From Xanthobacteraceae bacterium (GTDB lineage: Bacteria; Pseudomonadota; Alphaproteobacteria; Rhizobiales; Xanthobacteraceae): DNA of 23,665 bases. The notes beneath the pieces are model-generated. The model was given only the letters and a program-made list of their open reading frames with translations. It searched no databases and was not told where the DNA came from. The stretch covers positions 1-23,665 of the forward strand of contig JASHYD010000531.1 of the NCBI GenBank assembly GCA_030043175.1. Direction: 5' to 3'. The translations under genes were made by a program, and so were the position numbers. Shown one piece after another: positions 7,840-16,821 of this stretch. Positions within the stretch are counted from its first letter, which is position 1; the number at the start of each line of letters is the position of its first letter.

Positions 7840-8271
7840 ATGGATCAGGCCAAAGCGCAAGGATCGTCAAAAGCTGGTAGCTGCCCCAACAACTCACAGG
7901 AATCAGTCGCAAGCTCAATAAACCGCGGCAAAGAAGCAGTAACCACAGCGGCATCGGAGGTAGTGGACGCCGGGGGAGCTGCTCTCAAGGCGCTGCAGAG
8001 TGACTTGCGGGACCTCAAAGAAACGGTAGAGAAGCTTATCTCTCGGGGTAGCAACGAGACCGCTAAGCCTGCTCGCGATGTCGCAGGGCAGGTTAGGACC
8101 GCGGGGAGCGATATCGCCGAGCGAGGTATGCACGTTGCTTCCGCAGCGGCTGATCAAGCCAAAACCTTGGTCACGGAGTTGGAGACCGTCGCACGTCGCA
8201 ATCCACTTGGCGCTCTCGCGAGCGCAGTCGTCGTCGGGATTCTGATCGGCATGATGGGTCGGCGCAACTGA
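7840..8271 (+). CDS. DUF883 family (ElaB/YqjD-like) membrane-anchored protein
   Basis: A 143-residue protein. Residues 1-115 are hydrophilic and helical, with heptad-like stretches ('SDLRDLKETVEKLISRG', 'AAADQAKTLVTELETVARR'). The C-terminus is one membrane helix (about 121-139) introduced by the family signature 'RRNPLGALASAVVVGILIG' and ending 'MMGRRN'. E. coli YqjD and ElaB of this family sit in the inner membrane and bind ribosomes in stationary phase; for this protein only the topology can be claimed. The ATG at 7840 has an excellent AGGAGG site five to six bases upstream; the frame is open back to 7627 but that part overlaps the EcfG promoter. Its TGA shares one base with the ATG of the next gene, so the two are probably translationally coupled. 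Confidence 0.88.
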   Translation: MDQAKAQGSSKAGSCPNNSQESVASSINRGKEAVTTAASEVVDAGGAALKALQSDLRDLKETVEKLISRGSNETAKPARDVAGQVRTAGSDIAERGMHVASAAADQAKTLVTELETVARRNPLGALASAVVVGILIGMMGRRN

Positions 8272-8993
8272 TGCTGTTCAAAATTCTGAAGCTATTCGGA
8301 GTTGATCTTCCGGCCCGAATGGCAGAGACTCGGGTTGACCTCGAAGAGCGTTTTGACCTTGCCAAGGATAGCGTCGAGCACGCCGCCCAAAGGGCGGCGG
8401 TCTTGGCAATACTGTTTCTCCTCGCGACTCTGGTAGCGCTCTCCGCTTTCGGTGTTAGCCTAGTTGCGCTCTACAGCTGGGTTTCAATCAATTACGGTCA
8501 ATTTTATGGATTAACCGCAATCGGCGTCGTCCTGCTCTTCATTGCTATCGTCATGTATGCGATCGCCATCAGCAAGGCGAAGTCATGGCGTGGCGAAAAC
8601 ATTAGGCGTGTCGCAGCAAAGAAACTAGAACTTGCTCAAGCTCGGGCGGATCGGGTCGCTGCGACAATGGAGACCTTTGAAAGGCCGGCTTTGCCTCCTG
8701 CCCAGCAATCTGCGGGCGTGACCGCTGCTAGCGATTTGACCGAGCCCTTAGTCTGGGCGTTGTCTAAAACGATAAAGCTGCCAGCCATGGAAAATCCGGC
8801 CATGGACGAGCTTTTTTCTCGTTTGCAGAGCTCGGCCCGAGATGTAACCGACGAGGTGGTTGAGGGCTTGGTTCGCGCAGTGCGCTCTGGCGACCGCCCG
8901 CAATTGTTTGCCGCTCTGGGCGGCGCCTTGTTTGTAGGCTGGTTCTTGGGGCGCCACAACCAGCGCAAAACCGATGCCCGTGACGCCCAATAA
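8271..8993 (+). CDS. DUF1469 / holin superfamily III-like (YqjE-type) membrane protein
   Basis: A 240-residue protein. An amphipathic N-terminal helix (about 10-40, 'AETRVDLEERFDLAKDSVEH') precedes two membrane helices (about 42-70 and 78-101), the usual Phage_holin_3_6/YqjE layout. A longer-than-usual cytoplasmic tail follows, with a coiled segment (about 105-135), a Pro/Ala linker and a third hydrophobic segment near the C-terminus (about 211-227, 'LFAALGGALFVGWFLGRHN'). Typical YqjE proteins are about 130 residues, so the last 100 residues are an extension that itself resembles the C-terminal anchor of DUF883 proteins. The TGATG overlap with the DUF883 gene and the shared EcfG promoter indicate one stress operon. 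Function is unknown; a phage origin is not implied. Confidence 0.85.
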   Translation: MLFKILKLFGVDLPARMAETRVDLEERFDLAKDSVEHAAQRAAVLAILFLLATLVALSAFGVSLVALYSWVSINYGQFYGLTAIGVVLLFIAIVMYAIAISKAKSWRGENIRRVAAKKLELAQARADRVAATMETFERPALPPAQQSAGVTAASDLTEPLVWALSKTIKLPAMENPAMDELFSRLQSSARDVTDEVVEGLVRAVRSGDRPQLFAALGGALFVGWFLGRHNQRKTDARDAQ

Positions 8994-9016
8994 TCCTTCC
9001 GAGCGGAGTCTAACCA

Positions 9017-9050
9017 CCGCACGGCGTTGAAGGGTTGAGCCGAGGTGCGG
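9017..9050 (+). terminator. Possible stem-loop after the DUF1469 gene
   Basis: CCGCAC (9017-9022) pairs with GTGCGG (9045-9050), with GGC/GCC continuing the stem inward across a three-base bulge. There is no T-run. It is a candidate operon end, 24 bases past the stop codon. Confidence 0.3.
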
Positions 9051-9149
9051 CAAGATTGATGGCCCGCCAGCCTCGGAAAGACAAGCGGCCAACGCTTTCA
9101 CTGAGTTTTTACTCTGTCTTCTCGCCTCTGAGCCGCAGCGCCGAGCCAT

Positions 9150-9175
9150 GGAACCGAGTTTTTTCGTTCCGCGTT
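9150..9175 (+). promoter_or_regulatory. Consensus EcfG promoter of the 66-residue gene
   Basis: GGAAC at 9150-9154, a 17-base spacer, then CGTT at 9172-9175: an exact consensus match. The start codon of the next gene is at 9208, 33 bases on. The promoter also decides the gene start, because the longer frame from 9148 would begin ahead of its own promoter. Confidence 0.72.
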
Positions 9176-9207
9176 ACGTTCGCGGCGAACATAGCGGAGA
9201 CCGAGAA

Positions 9208-9408
9208 ATGACCACACGGCACCAGTACCTGACTAAGGCGAACGACTGCGCAGACGCCGCAACAAGGGCACGCGACCCTGCCGAGCGTGTTGCGCTCTTG
9301 CAGATGAGCCGTTGCTTCATTCTTCTTGCGGATTATGTCGCGGCGCGACAGGAGCATGGTACCGCCCATCGGGCGGATGAACGGGGAGCCGCGGCGCCTG
9401 ACAGCTAG
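9208..9408 (+). CDS. Small conserved-type hypothetical protein (66 residues)
   Basis: A 66-residue soluble protein, mostly helical: 'MTTRHQYLTKANDCADAATR' then 'DPAERVALLQMSRCFILLADYVAARQ', then a short disordered tail. The pattern (YL.KA..CA..A....DP.ERV.LL...RC...LADYVAAR) is one I know from many small Bradyrhizobium and Rhodopseudomonas hypotheticals, without known function. The heptad-like spacing of hydrophobic residues suggests a helical hairpin that may dimerise. The ATG at 9208 follows a GAGA-type weak ribosome site and lies 33 bases after the EcfG -10 element. It is probably monocistronic and stress-induced. Confidence 0.72.
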   Translation: MTTRHQYLTKANDCADAATRARDPAERVALLQMSRCFILLADYVAARQEHGTAHRADERGAAAPDS

Positions 9409-9814
9409 CAGCCGAGATTTATCTGGCGAACAACGCGTGTTAGCAAAATCCGCCCGACGGCCAGCGAGGCCGCCAACCTATTAGTGAATTTTACGAATTC
9501 TTCAACGACACCTACATTCTATCAAAGTGTTAGCCAATAGTTCGAAGAGGTATTCCACCCCTTCTTGCAGTTTCTCGCCCCTCTTTCTACGGACATTATT
9601 GGCGATACACAGCGGATGTCGTTACGTGACCTCGCCGTCGGCGGGAACGGTCGCCTCCTGTTGCGCTTATTTATAACTAAGTTTTTGTATCTTCTTCGCG
9701 CTCAGCCTCCTCGGTCAACCATACCCCGGCGTGCTCCAAAAAGAAGGCGTCGATCATTTCCGGTGCCGTCGTCGCCGAGACGCGGGCACTTCGGCGCATG
9801 TTCCTGTAGATCGC

Positions 9815-9834
9815 GGATTAGCCAGGATTAGCCA
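9815..9834 (+). repeat. Tandem 10-bp duplication
   Basis: GGATTAGCCA occurs twice in direct succession, followed by a TTTTTT-containing stretch. There is no obvious function; it may be a replication-slippage product or a pair of binding half-sites. Confidence 0.6.
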
Positions 9835-9991
9835 CGATTTTTTCTATCAAACCGCGCAGAGATTAACCCTTGCAGTCGGAACTCGACGTTCCCTGACGTC
9901 GCGCGCTGGTGATGACAGTTGAAGAGCGAGTCACCCGAACGAAAGCGGCGCCACAGGTTTAATCGTTGAGGTGGATCGTCGAAAGGACTTG

Positions 9992-10162
9992 ATGATTGTT
10001 GCGGATCTTTATCGTACGCTGCCGAATGCGTGGACATGTCCCCGGCGACGTGAGAACGTCAATGATAAAGCTCCTACAAATGGCAATGATGTGGCTCCAT
10101 TTGGCGCTGTGGAGTTTGCGGAGAAAAATAAAGGCGCAGACGATGCATCCCCAATTGTATGA
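9992..10162 (+). CDS. Doubtful 56-residue open frame
   Basis: An ATG at 9992 has AAAGGA at usable spacing and opens a 56-codon frame with a mixed composition ('MIVADLYRTLPNAW' at the start, an Asn/Asp-rich and charged second half). A second frame in another phase overlaps it (ATG at 10060, hydrophobic peptide). It converges with the kinase gene. No family is recognised. It is listed only because of the ribosome site. Confidence 0.2.
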   Translation: MIVADLYRTLPNAWTCPRRRENVNDKAPTNGNDVAPFGAVEFAEKNKGADDASPIV

Positions 10163-10186
10163 GGCTGGGCTAAAAGTGTCCTGGCA

Positions 10187-11809
10187 TTATTGAAACCGCA
10201 CAATGCACCGTGTGGCCGGTGTTGTGGTCACCTCGAACGTCCCGCCAAGCTGGCGCGCCAGCCCTTGAACGAGCTTCAACCCTGAAGAGCGTCGCTGCAC
10301 CAATTGCAAATCAAAGCCCGGGCCATCGTCTTCGACATAGAAGATTAATGAGTTGTCTTCTTTTCTCAACCGAACGCGGATGGTCCCTGCCGTCCGTCCA
10401 TTCAATCCATATTTGACGGCATTGGTAAGCAGCTCGTTTGCAATTAGCGCAAGCGGCATCGCAGCGTCGTTCGATAGCCGTACGGTATCGGCTTCATAGT
10501 TGATATCCAATTCCTGCGGAAAGGTCTGCTTTGCGGTTTCACAAACGGTATTGAGAAAATCATGCGCGTTGAACCGCGTCGCGTCAGGCGTAGTGTAAAG
10601 GACACGCTGCGCTGCTGCCATGGCCATGATTCGACCACTCGCCTCCTCAAGCACCTCTCGGGCCTCGGAACTCTCAGCCCGTTGCGCTCCTGCCTCCAAT
10701 AGTATTTGCAACATCTGCATATTGTTTTTGACACGATGGTTCAGCTCGTTGAGCAGGACCCGCTGCTGGGTCTCGGCGTTTTTGCGCTCGCTGACGTCGA
10801 CCAGCATATTGATCGCCCCGATAATCGTGCCGGCAGCATCGCGAAGCGGTGTCGGATATGGGATGAAGGGAACCCGCGTCCCATCGGGACGCTCCGCCAC
10901 GACTTCAGCGTTGCGGATGGCACGACCCTCGTTAAGAGCGATTGCCATTGGGCATTGGTCATACGGGAGAGGCGTCCCGTTGGGATGGTACAGTTTCCAC
11001 GTCACGCACCATTCATCGCTCCCCATCGTCGGGCTGCGGCCGGTCAGGTCCACTGCCGCCTGATTGAAGTAAGTGATCCTGCCTTCTGCGTCGGTTGTGT
11101 AGATCGCTGCGGGGATGGCCGCGATCAGTTCCTGGAGCCGCCGCTCGCTGTCGCGCAGCCGGGCCTCGGACTGCTGCAGCGAAGCTGTTCGTTCGGCCAC
11201 CCGGTGCTCGAGAGTAGCGTTGAGCTCGAATAGCTGCTCCTCAGCGCGACGCCGTGAGCCTACTTCATCCAGGAGAGCGCGGTTCACCTCCTGGAGATTA
11301 CGACGGTTTCGATAGAGGTCCGCAAAAACCGCAACCTTCGAGCGGAGGACGGCCGAATTTACGGGTTTGTTAAGATAGTCGACTGCTCCGGTGGTGTAAC
11401 CCTCAATAATGTGCTGATCCTCATTGTAATGCGCAGTCAAAAAGATGATTGGCACGTTGGCGTACTTCTTTCGCGCCTTAATTATCCGCGCCAGCTCAAA
11501 TCCCGTTACGTCCGGCATGCGGACGTCGAGAATGAGCAGTGCAAATTCATCAGCGAGCAGCGCGAGCAGCGCCTGTTCAGCCGACAGGGCCCGAACCGGT
11601 CGGTAACCAGGGTCGTCCAGGATCGCCTCGAGAACAGTTAGATTCTTTGGCTCATCGTCAACAATCAAGATGTTGACGCGCGCCTGGCTGAGCGGCTCGC
11701 GGGTGCTAGGAGCGGCACCTTTTGTCTGGTCGTCTCGAGTGACGCCGCCCCCCGTTGAAACAAACCCTTCTTCTCCCCGTTCCCGGAAATTCGTATCAAT
11801 CTTGGTCAT
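10187..11809 (-). CDS. Response-regulator histidine kinase: REC-coiled coil-PAS-HisKA_2-HATPase
   Basis: A 540-residue soluble protein (numbering from the ATG at 11809). The receiver domain (about 45-165) is complete: acidic pair D51/D52, phospho-acceptor D95 in 'LILDVRMPD', T125 and K148 in 'NKP'. A coiled coil (about 165-225) and a PAS domain (about 226-340) follow. The kinase core has the HisKA_2 dimerisation box 'LNELNHRVKNNMQ' with H358, then a HATPase_c domain with 'ANELLTNAVKYG' (N458) and 'DDGPGFD'. HisKA_2/HWE kinases are typical of alphaproteobacteria and several feed the PhyR general stress response. The frame is open to a GTG at 11959 that overlaps the stop of the poly-HAMP kinase by 16 bases; the extra 50 residues look non-domain, so the ATG is preferred. 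It is likely co-transcribed with the upstream kinase, which could phosphorylate its receiver. Confidence 0.92.
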   Translation of the reverse strand: MTKIDTNFRERGEEGFVSTGGGVTRDDQTKGAAPSTREPLSQARVNILIVDDEPKNLTVLEAILDDPGYRPVRALSAEQALLALLADEFALLILDVRMPDVTGFELARIIKARKKYANVPIIFLTAHYNEDQHIIEGYTTGAVDYLNKPVNSAVLRSKVAVFADLYRNRRNLQEVNRALLDEVGSRRRAEEQLFELNATLEHRVAERTASLQQSEARLRDSERRLQELIAAIPAAIYTTDAEGRITYFNQAAVDLTGRSPTMGSDEWCVTWKLYHPNGTPLPYDQCPMAIALNEGRAIRNAEVVAERPDGTRVPFIPYPTPLRDAAGTIIGAINMLVDVSERKNAETQQRVLLNELNHRVKNNMQMLQILLEAGAQRAESSEAREVLEEASGRIMAMAAAQRVLYTTPDATRFNAHDFLNTVCETAKQTFPQELDINYEADTVRLSNDAAMPLALIANELLTNAVKYGLNGRTAGTIRVRLRKEDNSLIFYVEDDGPGFDLQLVQRRSSGLKLVQGLARQLGGTFEVTTTPATRCIVRFQ

Positions 11810-11943
11810 TGAGTCGCCCCGCTTGCGACTGAACCCGATTGTCGAGGCGACGCGAAACGGTCGCGATTGCGCCTTGGTAAGACCATTAACATGCCCCTTG
11901 ACATCCGTCGACTCCCGAGGGTCCCGTCGAAGGCATGTCGCCG

Positions 11944-14900
11944 TCAGCGAAGCAGCCACACTCGCATCAGCGATAACAGATGATCCGTGTTCACGGGCTT
12001 AGAGATGTAATCGCTTGCACCGGCTTCGAGGCATTTCTCTCGGTCTCCCGCCATCGCCCTTGCCGTGATTGCCAAGATCGGAAGAGTGCTCAATCGCGGG
12101 TCCTGGCGGATATTCCGAATCGTCTCGTATCCGTCCATATCCAGCATCATGATGTCCATGAGCACGATGCTCAAATCAGGTGTTCGGGCGGCGGTTTCGA
12201 GGGCCATCCGGCCGCTGGTCGCGGTGATAACCTCCATTTCCTGGCGTTCGAGGAGGGACGCTAGAGCGAAGATGTTACGCGCATCATCGTCGACCACTAG
12301 GACCTTGCGTCCGCGCAAGGCTTCGTTGGAGCCATGAATATGCGCAAGCACAGCCTGCTTCTCCTTGGGTAGATCCGCAATTACGCGGTGGAGGAACAGT
12401 GCTGTCTGGTCGAGCAGACGCTCTGGGGACTTGACGTCCTTCATGACGATGCTCTTTGCCATGCGTTTGAGTTGAGCCTGCTCAGTCGCCGTCAACTCTT
12501 TGCCGGTAAAGATGACCACCGGTATGTTCGCCAGTGTTGGTTCGGCGTGCAATCGAGCAAGCAACTCAAACCCCGTCATGTCCGGCAGCCGCAAGTCGAG
12601 CACCATGCAATCAAAGGCGCTACGGGCGAGAGCATCAATCGCCTCGCCTCCGGTGGCAGCTGTCACGATCTCGATGTCCTTGTAATCCAACAGGTCTGCT
12701 ATGGCCTGTCGCTCGATGTCGTTGTCCTCGACGATCAGTAACCGCTTTGTGCGGGGCGCGGTGAACTCCTTGAGACGGTCAAGCGCTATCTTCAGGCCGT
12801 CAGTCGTCGGCTCCTTCACATAATAGGCAAAGGCGCCGTGCGCGAGGCCGTGCTGCCGTTCCTCCGTAACCGTGACGATCTGGACCGGTATGTGCCGCGT
12901 GTTTGGATCGAGCTTGAGCTGCCGAAGCACCGCCCAACCCAGCATGTCGGGCAATAAAATGTCGAGCGAGATAGCTGTGGGATTGCAGGTGCGGGCTAGA
13001 GAAAGACCGATCGAGCCGTTGGAGGCGACTATTCCCTTGAAACCTTTGTTGCGAACCAGGTCGAGCAGAAGCCGCCCATAGTGAGGATCGTTCTCGATGA
13101 TCAGTACCAACGGCTCACCGGCAACGACCGCGTCTCGGTCGTCCTCAATGTGCTCTTCGAGGACGGTCGGCAACACGGTTTCGCTGTGTGCCCTGGTCGA
13201 CGCGCTCGTGGAGGCTTCCATTTGCCGAATCCGCCTGGCCGACGAGGCGGAGTAGCGGAGGGGTAGATAGAGCGTGAAGGCGCTGCCTTGCTCGGGCACG
13301 CTGGTCAGCTTGATCTCTCCATTGAGCAGCGATGCCAGTTCGCGACTGATCGCGAGACCAAGACCGGTCCCGCCATATTTTCGTGATGTTCCCGCATCGG
13401 CCTGCTGGAAGGCCTCGAAGATCAGCTTCTGTTTATCCGCCGCAATCCCGACGCCCGTATCCTCTACGGTGAAAGCAATCACCTGCTGGGCGTTGCTGAG
13501 CACTGGATGATCGAGGCTCCAGCCTGTCGTCACCAAATTGACCCGCAGGTTGACGTAGCCTCGAGCGGTGAACTTGATCGCGTTCGATACAAGGTTCTTT
13601 AGGACCTGCTCGAGGCGCTTCGGATCGCTTTCAATCCCACGCGGGAGCCGGTCACCGAGTTCCACCTCGAACGGGAGGTTCTTGGCTTCGGCAACATGCC
13701 GGAAGGTACGGTTGATGCTATCGCGCAGACGAGGGAAGGGGATCTCTTCGATTTCGAGCGTCACAGTACCAGACTCAATCTTCGCCAGATCGAGTATGTC
13801 GTTGATCAGGTGCAGCAGATCGGATCCTGATGAATTGATGTTGCGGCAGAACTCGACCTGCTTATCGGACAACGTACCGGATGGATTCTCGGCGAGCTGC
13901 TGACTGAAAATGAGGATGGAATTGAGCGGCGTGCGCAGCTCGTGGGACATGTTAGCCAGAAATTCCGACTTGTACGTCGAGGTGAGTGCCAGCTGGTTGG
14001 CTTTCTCCTCGAGCGCGAAACGCGCTTGCTCGACCTGGGCATTCTTTCGCTCGACCTCGGCATTCTGCTCGGCCAGCAGTTTCGCGTGGGCGGCGAGCTC
14101 TTCGTTGGTCCGCTGAAGCTCACCCTGGCGGGATTGCAACTGGACGGTCAACCGCTGCGACTGCTCGAGCAGGCCTTCCGTGCGCATGGTCGCCTCGATG
14201 GTATGGAAAACCGCGCCAATATTGACTGTCAGCTGGTCCAGGAAAGCAAGGTTGACATCGCTAAAGCGGCGCACGGCAGCGAGCTCGATGACCGCTTTCG
14301 TCTCGCCCTCGAATAGAACCGGGAGCACGACGATGCTCACGTGCGGTGCTTCACCCAGGCTGGAGGAGATCGCGATGAACTGCGGGGGAACGTCGTTGAG
14401 CAGAATGTGCTTTTTTTCGAGGGCACATTGTCCGACGAGTCCCTCTCCTAACCGAATAGTCTCGATTGACCGCCCCGTACCAGCGTAGGTGGACAGGAGG
14501 CGCAGCCGACGATGTTCATCAGCCCCACCAAGATAATAAATCGTGCCCTGGTGGGCGCTGACCAGCGGACAGAGCTCGCTCAGCAACATCCGGCTGACAG
14601 TGCCGAGGTCCCGCTGTCCCTGAAACATCCCGGCGAATTTTGCGAGATTCGTCTTGAGCCAATCCTGCTCACGATTGCGCTCGGTCGTTTCGCGAAGATT
14701 GGAAATCATTGTATTGATGTTGTCTTTCAACTCGACCACTTCGCCGCGTGTCTCGACCTGGATGGACCGCGTGAGGTCACCCTGGGTCACGGCCGTGGCC
14801 ACCTCCGCGATCGCACGAACCTGGCTAGTGAGGTTTGCCGCAAGTAGGTTGACGTTGCCGGTGAGATCCTTCCAGGTACCGGCGGCACCAGGGACGTTTG

Positions 14901-16821
14901 CCTGGCCGCCGAGACGACCCTCGACGCCGACTTCTCGCGCGACGTTCGTTACCTGAACGGCAAACGTTGCGAGTGTATTGGTCATATTGTTGATGGTGTC
15001 TGCGAGGGCGGCGACCTCACCCTTCGCCTGCATAGTGAGGCGTTGATTGAGATCGCCATTGGCCACCGCGGTCACCACCTTGACGATCCCGCGGACCTGG
15101 TCAGTCAAGTTGGAGGCCATGAAATTGACGTTGTCGGTGAGGTCTTTCCATGTGCCAGCCACGCCCGGCACGATGGCCTGACCGCCGAGTCGACCATCGG
15201 TGCCAACCTCACGCGCCACGCGGGTCACCTCGGACGCGAAACCATTGAGCTGATCGACCATTGTGTTGACGGTCTCCTTGAGCTGCAAGATCTCGCCCTT
15301 GACGTCGACCGTGATCTTGCGGCTCAGGTCGCCGCTCGCAATTGCCGTAGCCACATCGGCAATGTTGCGAACTTGGCCTGTGAGGTTTGAAGCCATAAAG
15401 TTTACGCTATCGGTGAGGTCCTTCCAGGTCCCAGCGGCGCCCGGCACCAGCGCCTGACCACCGAGCTTGCCTTCCGTGCCCACCTCGCGCGCCACGCGGG
15501 TTACCTCGGAAGCGAAACCATTGAGCTGGTCGACCATCGTGTTGACGGTCTCTTTGAGCTGCAAGATCTCACCCTTAACGTCGACGGTGATCTTGCGGGA
15601 GAGGTCTCCTTTCGCGACAGCAGTCGTCACCTCCGCGATGTTGCGGACTTGGCCGGTCAGGTTTGACGCCATGAAGTTCACGCTGTCGGTGAGGTCTTTC
15701 CAGGTGCCGGCGATGCCCGGCACCGTCGCCTGGCCGCCGAGCTTTCCTTCGGTGCCGACCTCGCGCGCGACGCGGGTGACCTCTGAGGAGAAGCTGTTGA
15801 GCTGATCGACCATCGTGTTGATGGTTTCCTTCAACTCCAGGATCTCCCCTTTCACATCGACCGTAATTTTGCGTGAAAGATCACCGCGCGCGACCGCCGT
15901 CGTGACCTGAGCGATGTTGCGGACCTGCGTAGTGAGGTTAGTCGCCATGGCGTTCACGGAATCCGTGAGGTCTTTCCAGGTGCCGGCCACGCCGGGCACA
16001 ACGGCCTGACCTCCGAGGCGACCATCGGTGCCGACCTCACGCGCCACGCGGGTGACCTCGGAGGCAAACGAGCGGAGTTGGTCCACCATCGTGTTGATGG
16101 CTTCCTTGAGCCGCAAAATCTCGCCACGCACGTCGACAGTAATTTTCTTGGATAAGTCGCCGCTTGCGACAGCGATGGTCACCTCGGCGATGTTGCGAAC
16201 CTGGGCCGTCAAATTACCGGCCATTTGGTTGACGGAGTCAGTGAGTTCCTTCCACACCCCCGACACACCCTTGACCTGAGCCTGGCCACCGAGCTTGCCT
16301 TCGGTGCCGACCTCGCGGGCTACACGGGTGACTTCCGAGGTGAAGATAGCCAACTGCTCGATCATGGTGTTCACGAGCTTCGCGGAGCGAAGGAACTCGC
16401 CCTCGAGCGGATCCCCATCGACTTCGAGCTCCATCGATTGCCCAAGGTCACCTCTGGCCACTGCGCCAATGGTTCGAGAAATCTCAGTCGTCGGTCTGAC
16501 CAGGTCGTCCAACAAAGCGTTGAAGCAATCGACTTTGGCGGCCCACCCTGCGACCGCCCCAGGAACTGACATGCGTTGCTTGAGCCGCCCCTCTCGACCG
16601 ACGGTCCGACCCAATCGTTCCACCTCGCGCGAGAGACGATCTTCATACGAAATGGCCTGGTTGAAGGCGGCCGCGATCTGCCCATCTATCCCGTCCCACT
16701 CGGACGGCAAACGCACGGAAAAATTTCCGTCACGAAATGCAAGCATCGACGCGAGCATCTGCCTCGATCGGGCCTCCGCGGGAGCATCTGCTGTCGAATG
16801 CGGGATCATCGTTTCCGTCAT
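11944..16821 (-). CDS. Giant soluble poly-HAMP hybrid histidine kinase with three receivers (Nik1/Os-1-like architecture)
   Basis: A 1625-residue kinase without membrane segments (numbering from the ATG at 16821; a GTG at 16830 is also possible). Order: a HAMP-repeat array (about 25-715), GAF (about 732-877), coiled coil (about 882-947), HisKA with H960 in '[11 protein letters not shown]', HATPase (about 1062-1189; '[10 protein letters not shown]', 'DTGVGI', 'GGTGLGLA'), and three receivers. REC2 (about 1359-1477, D1409) and REC3 (about 1505-1622, D1556) look intact. REC1 (about 1238-1352, D1287, K1336) has Glu-Asn where the acidic pair is expected. Each array unit pairs a canonical HAMP ('[20 protein letters not shown]') with a divergent one ('[15 protein letters not shown]'). 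This is the architecture of fungal class III osmosensing kinases, also known in bacteria. The input is probably cytoplasmic. The REC-PAS-HisKA_2 kinase follows about 130 bases downstream. Confidence 0.95.
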   Translation of the reverse strand: MTETMIPHSTADAPAEARSRQMLASMLAFRDGNFSVRLPSEWDGIDGQIAAAFNQAISYEDRLSREVERLGRTVGREGRLKQRMSVPGAVAGWAAKVDCFNALLDDLVRPTTEISRTIGAVARGDLGQSMELEVDGDPLEGEFLRSAKLVNTMIEQLAIFTSEVTRVAREVGTEGKLGGQAQVKGVSGVWKELTDSVNQMAGNLTAQVRNIAEVTIAVASGDLSKKITVDVRGEILRLKEAINTMVDQLRSFASEVTRVAREVGTDGRLGGQAVVPGVAGTWKDLTDSVNAMATNLTTQVRNIAQVTTAVARGDLSRKITVDVKGEILELKETINTMVDQLNSFSSEVTRVAREVGTEGKLGGQATVPGIAGTWKDLTDSVNFMASNLTGQVRNIAEVTTAVAKGDLSRKITVDVKGEILQLKETVNTMVDQLNGFASEVTRVAREVGTEGKLGGQALVPGAAGTWKDLTDSVNFMASNLTGQVRNIADVATAIASGDLSRKITVDVKGEILQLKETVNTMVDQLNGFASEVTRVAREVGTDGRLGGQAIVPGVAGTWKDLTDNVNFMASNLTDQVRGIVKVVTAVANGDLNQRLTMQAKGEVAALADTINNMTNTLATFAVQVTNVAREVGVEGRLGGQANVPGAAGTWKDLTGNVNLLAANLTSQVRAIAEVATAVTQGDLTRSIQVETRGEVVELKDNINTMISNLRETTERNREQDWLKTNLAKFAGMFQGQRDLGTVSRMLLSELCPLVSAHQGTIYYLGGADEHRRLRLLSTYAGTGRSIETIRLGEGLVGQCALEKKHILLNDVPPQFIAISSSLGEAPHVSIVVLPVLFEGETKAVIELAAVRRFSDVNLAFLDQLTVNIGAVFHTIEATMRTEGLLEQSQRLTVQLQSRQGELQRTNEELAAHAKLLAEQNAEVERKNAQVEQARFALEEKANQLALTSTYKSEFLANMSHELRTPLNSILIFSQQLAENPSGTLSDKQVEFCRNINSSGSDLLHLINDILDLAKIESGTVTLEIEEIPFPRLRDSINRTFRHVAEAKNLPFEVELGDRLPRGIESDPKRLEQVLKNLVSNAIKFTARGYVNLRVNLVTTGWSLDHPVLSNAQQVIAFTVEDTGVGIAADKQKLIFEAFQQADAGTSRKYGGTGLGLAISRELASLLNGEIKLTSVPEQGSAFTLYLPLRYSASSARRIRQMEASTSASTRAHSETVLPTVLEEHIEDDRDAVVAGEPLVLIIENDPHYGRLLLDLVRNKGFKGIVASNGSIGLSLARTCNPTAISLDILLPDMLGWAVLRQLKLDPNTRHIPVQIVTVTEERQHGLAHGAFAYYVKEPTTDGLKIALDRLKEFTAPRTKRLLIVEDNDIERQAIADLLDYKDIEIVTAATGGEAIDALARSAFDCMVLDLRLPDMTGFELLARLHAEPTLANIPVVIFTGKELTATEQAQLKRMAKSIVMKDVKSPERLLDQTALFLHRVIADLPKEKQAVLAHIHGSNEALRGRKVLVVDDDARNIFALASLLERQEMEVITATSGRMALETAARTPDLSIVLMDIMMLDMDGYETIRNIRQDPRLSTLPILAITARAMAGDREKCLEAGASDYISKPVNTDHLLSLMRVWLLR
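14830..16209 (-). repeat. Five tandem 276-bp coding repeats (HAMP pairs)
   Basis: Within the poly-HAMP kinase, units beginning at Thr205, 297, 389, 481 and 573 ('T.QVR.I..V..A.A.GDL') are each exactly 92 residues, 276 bp, with no gaps. A truncated sixth (from Thr665) and two more divergent units at the N-terminus flank them. The second to fourth regular units are almost identical in protein, and long runs of bases are shared. The array is therefore a substrate for homologous recombination and a likely site of assembly collapse or natural copy-number variation. Confidence 0.9.

Larger units (their letters stand above)
9409..10186. other. Intergenic stretch without a firm gene
   Basis: This is AT-richer sequence between the 66-residue gene and the 3' end of the REC-PAS kinase. 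It contains a perfect tandem 10-bp duplication (9815-9834) and one possible short gene at 9992. Open frames at 9565-9922 are Arg-rich and unrecognised. No promoter consensus was found. Confidence 0.45.

Noticed and set aside
14830..16209. Repeated blocks that could be read as a satellite or CRISPR-like array
   Set aside because: The 276-bp periodicity is fully explained by tandem HAMP coding units with no spacers.
15043..16279. Plus-strand frames of 64-115 codons with repeated sequence
   Set aside because: They are antisense shadows of the HAMP repeats; their similarity to one another follows from the repeats.
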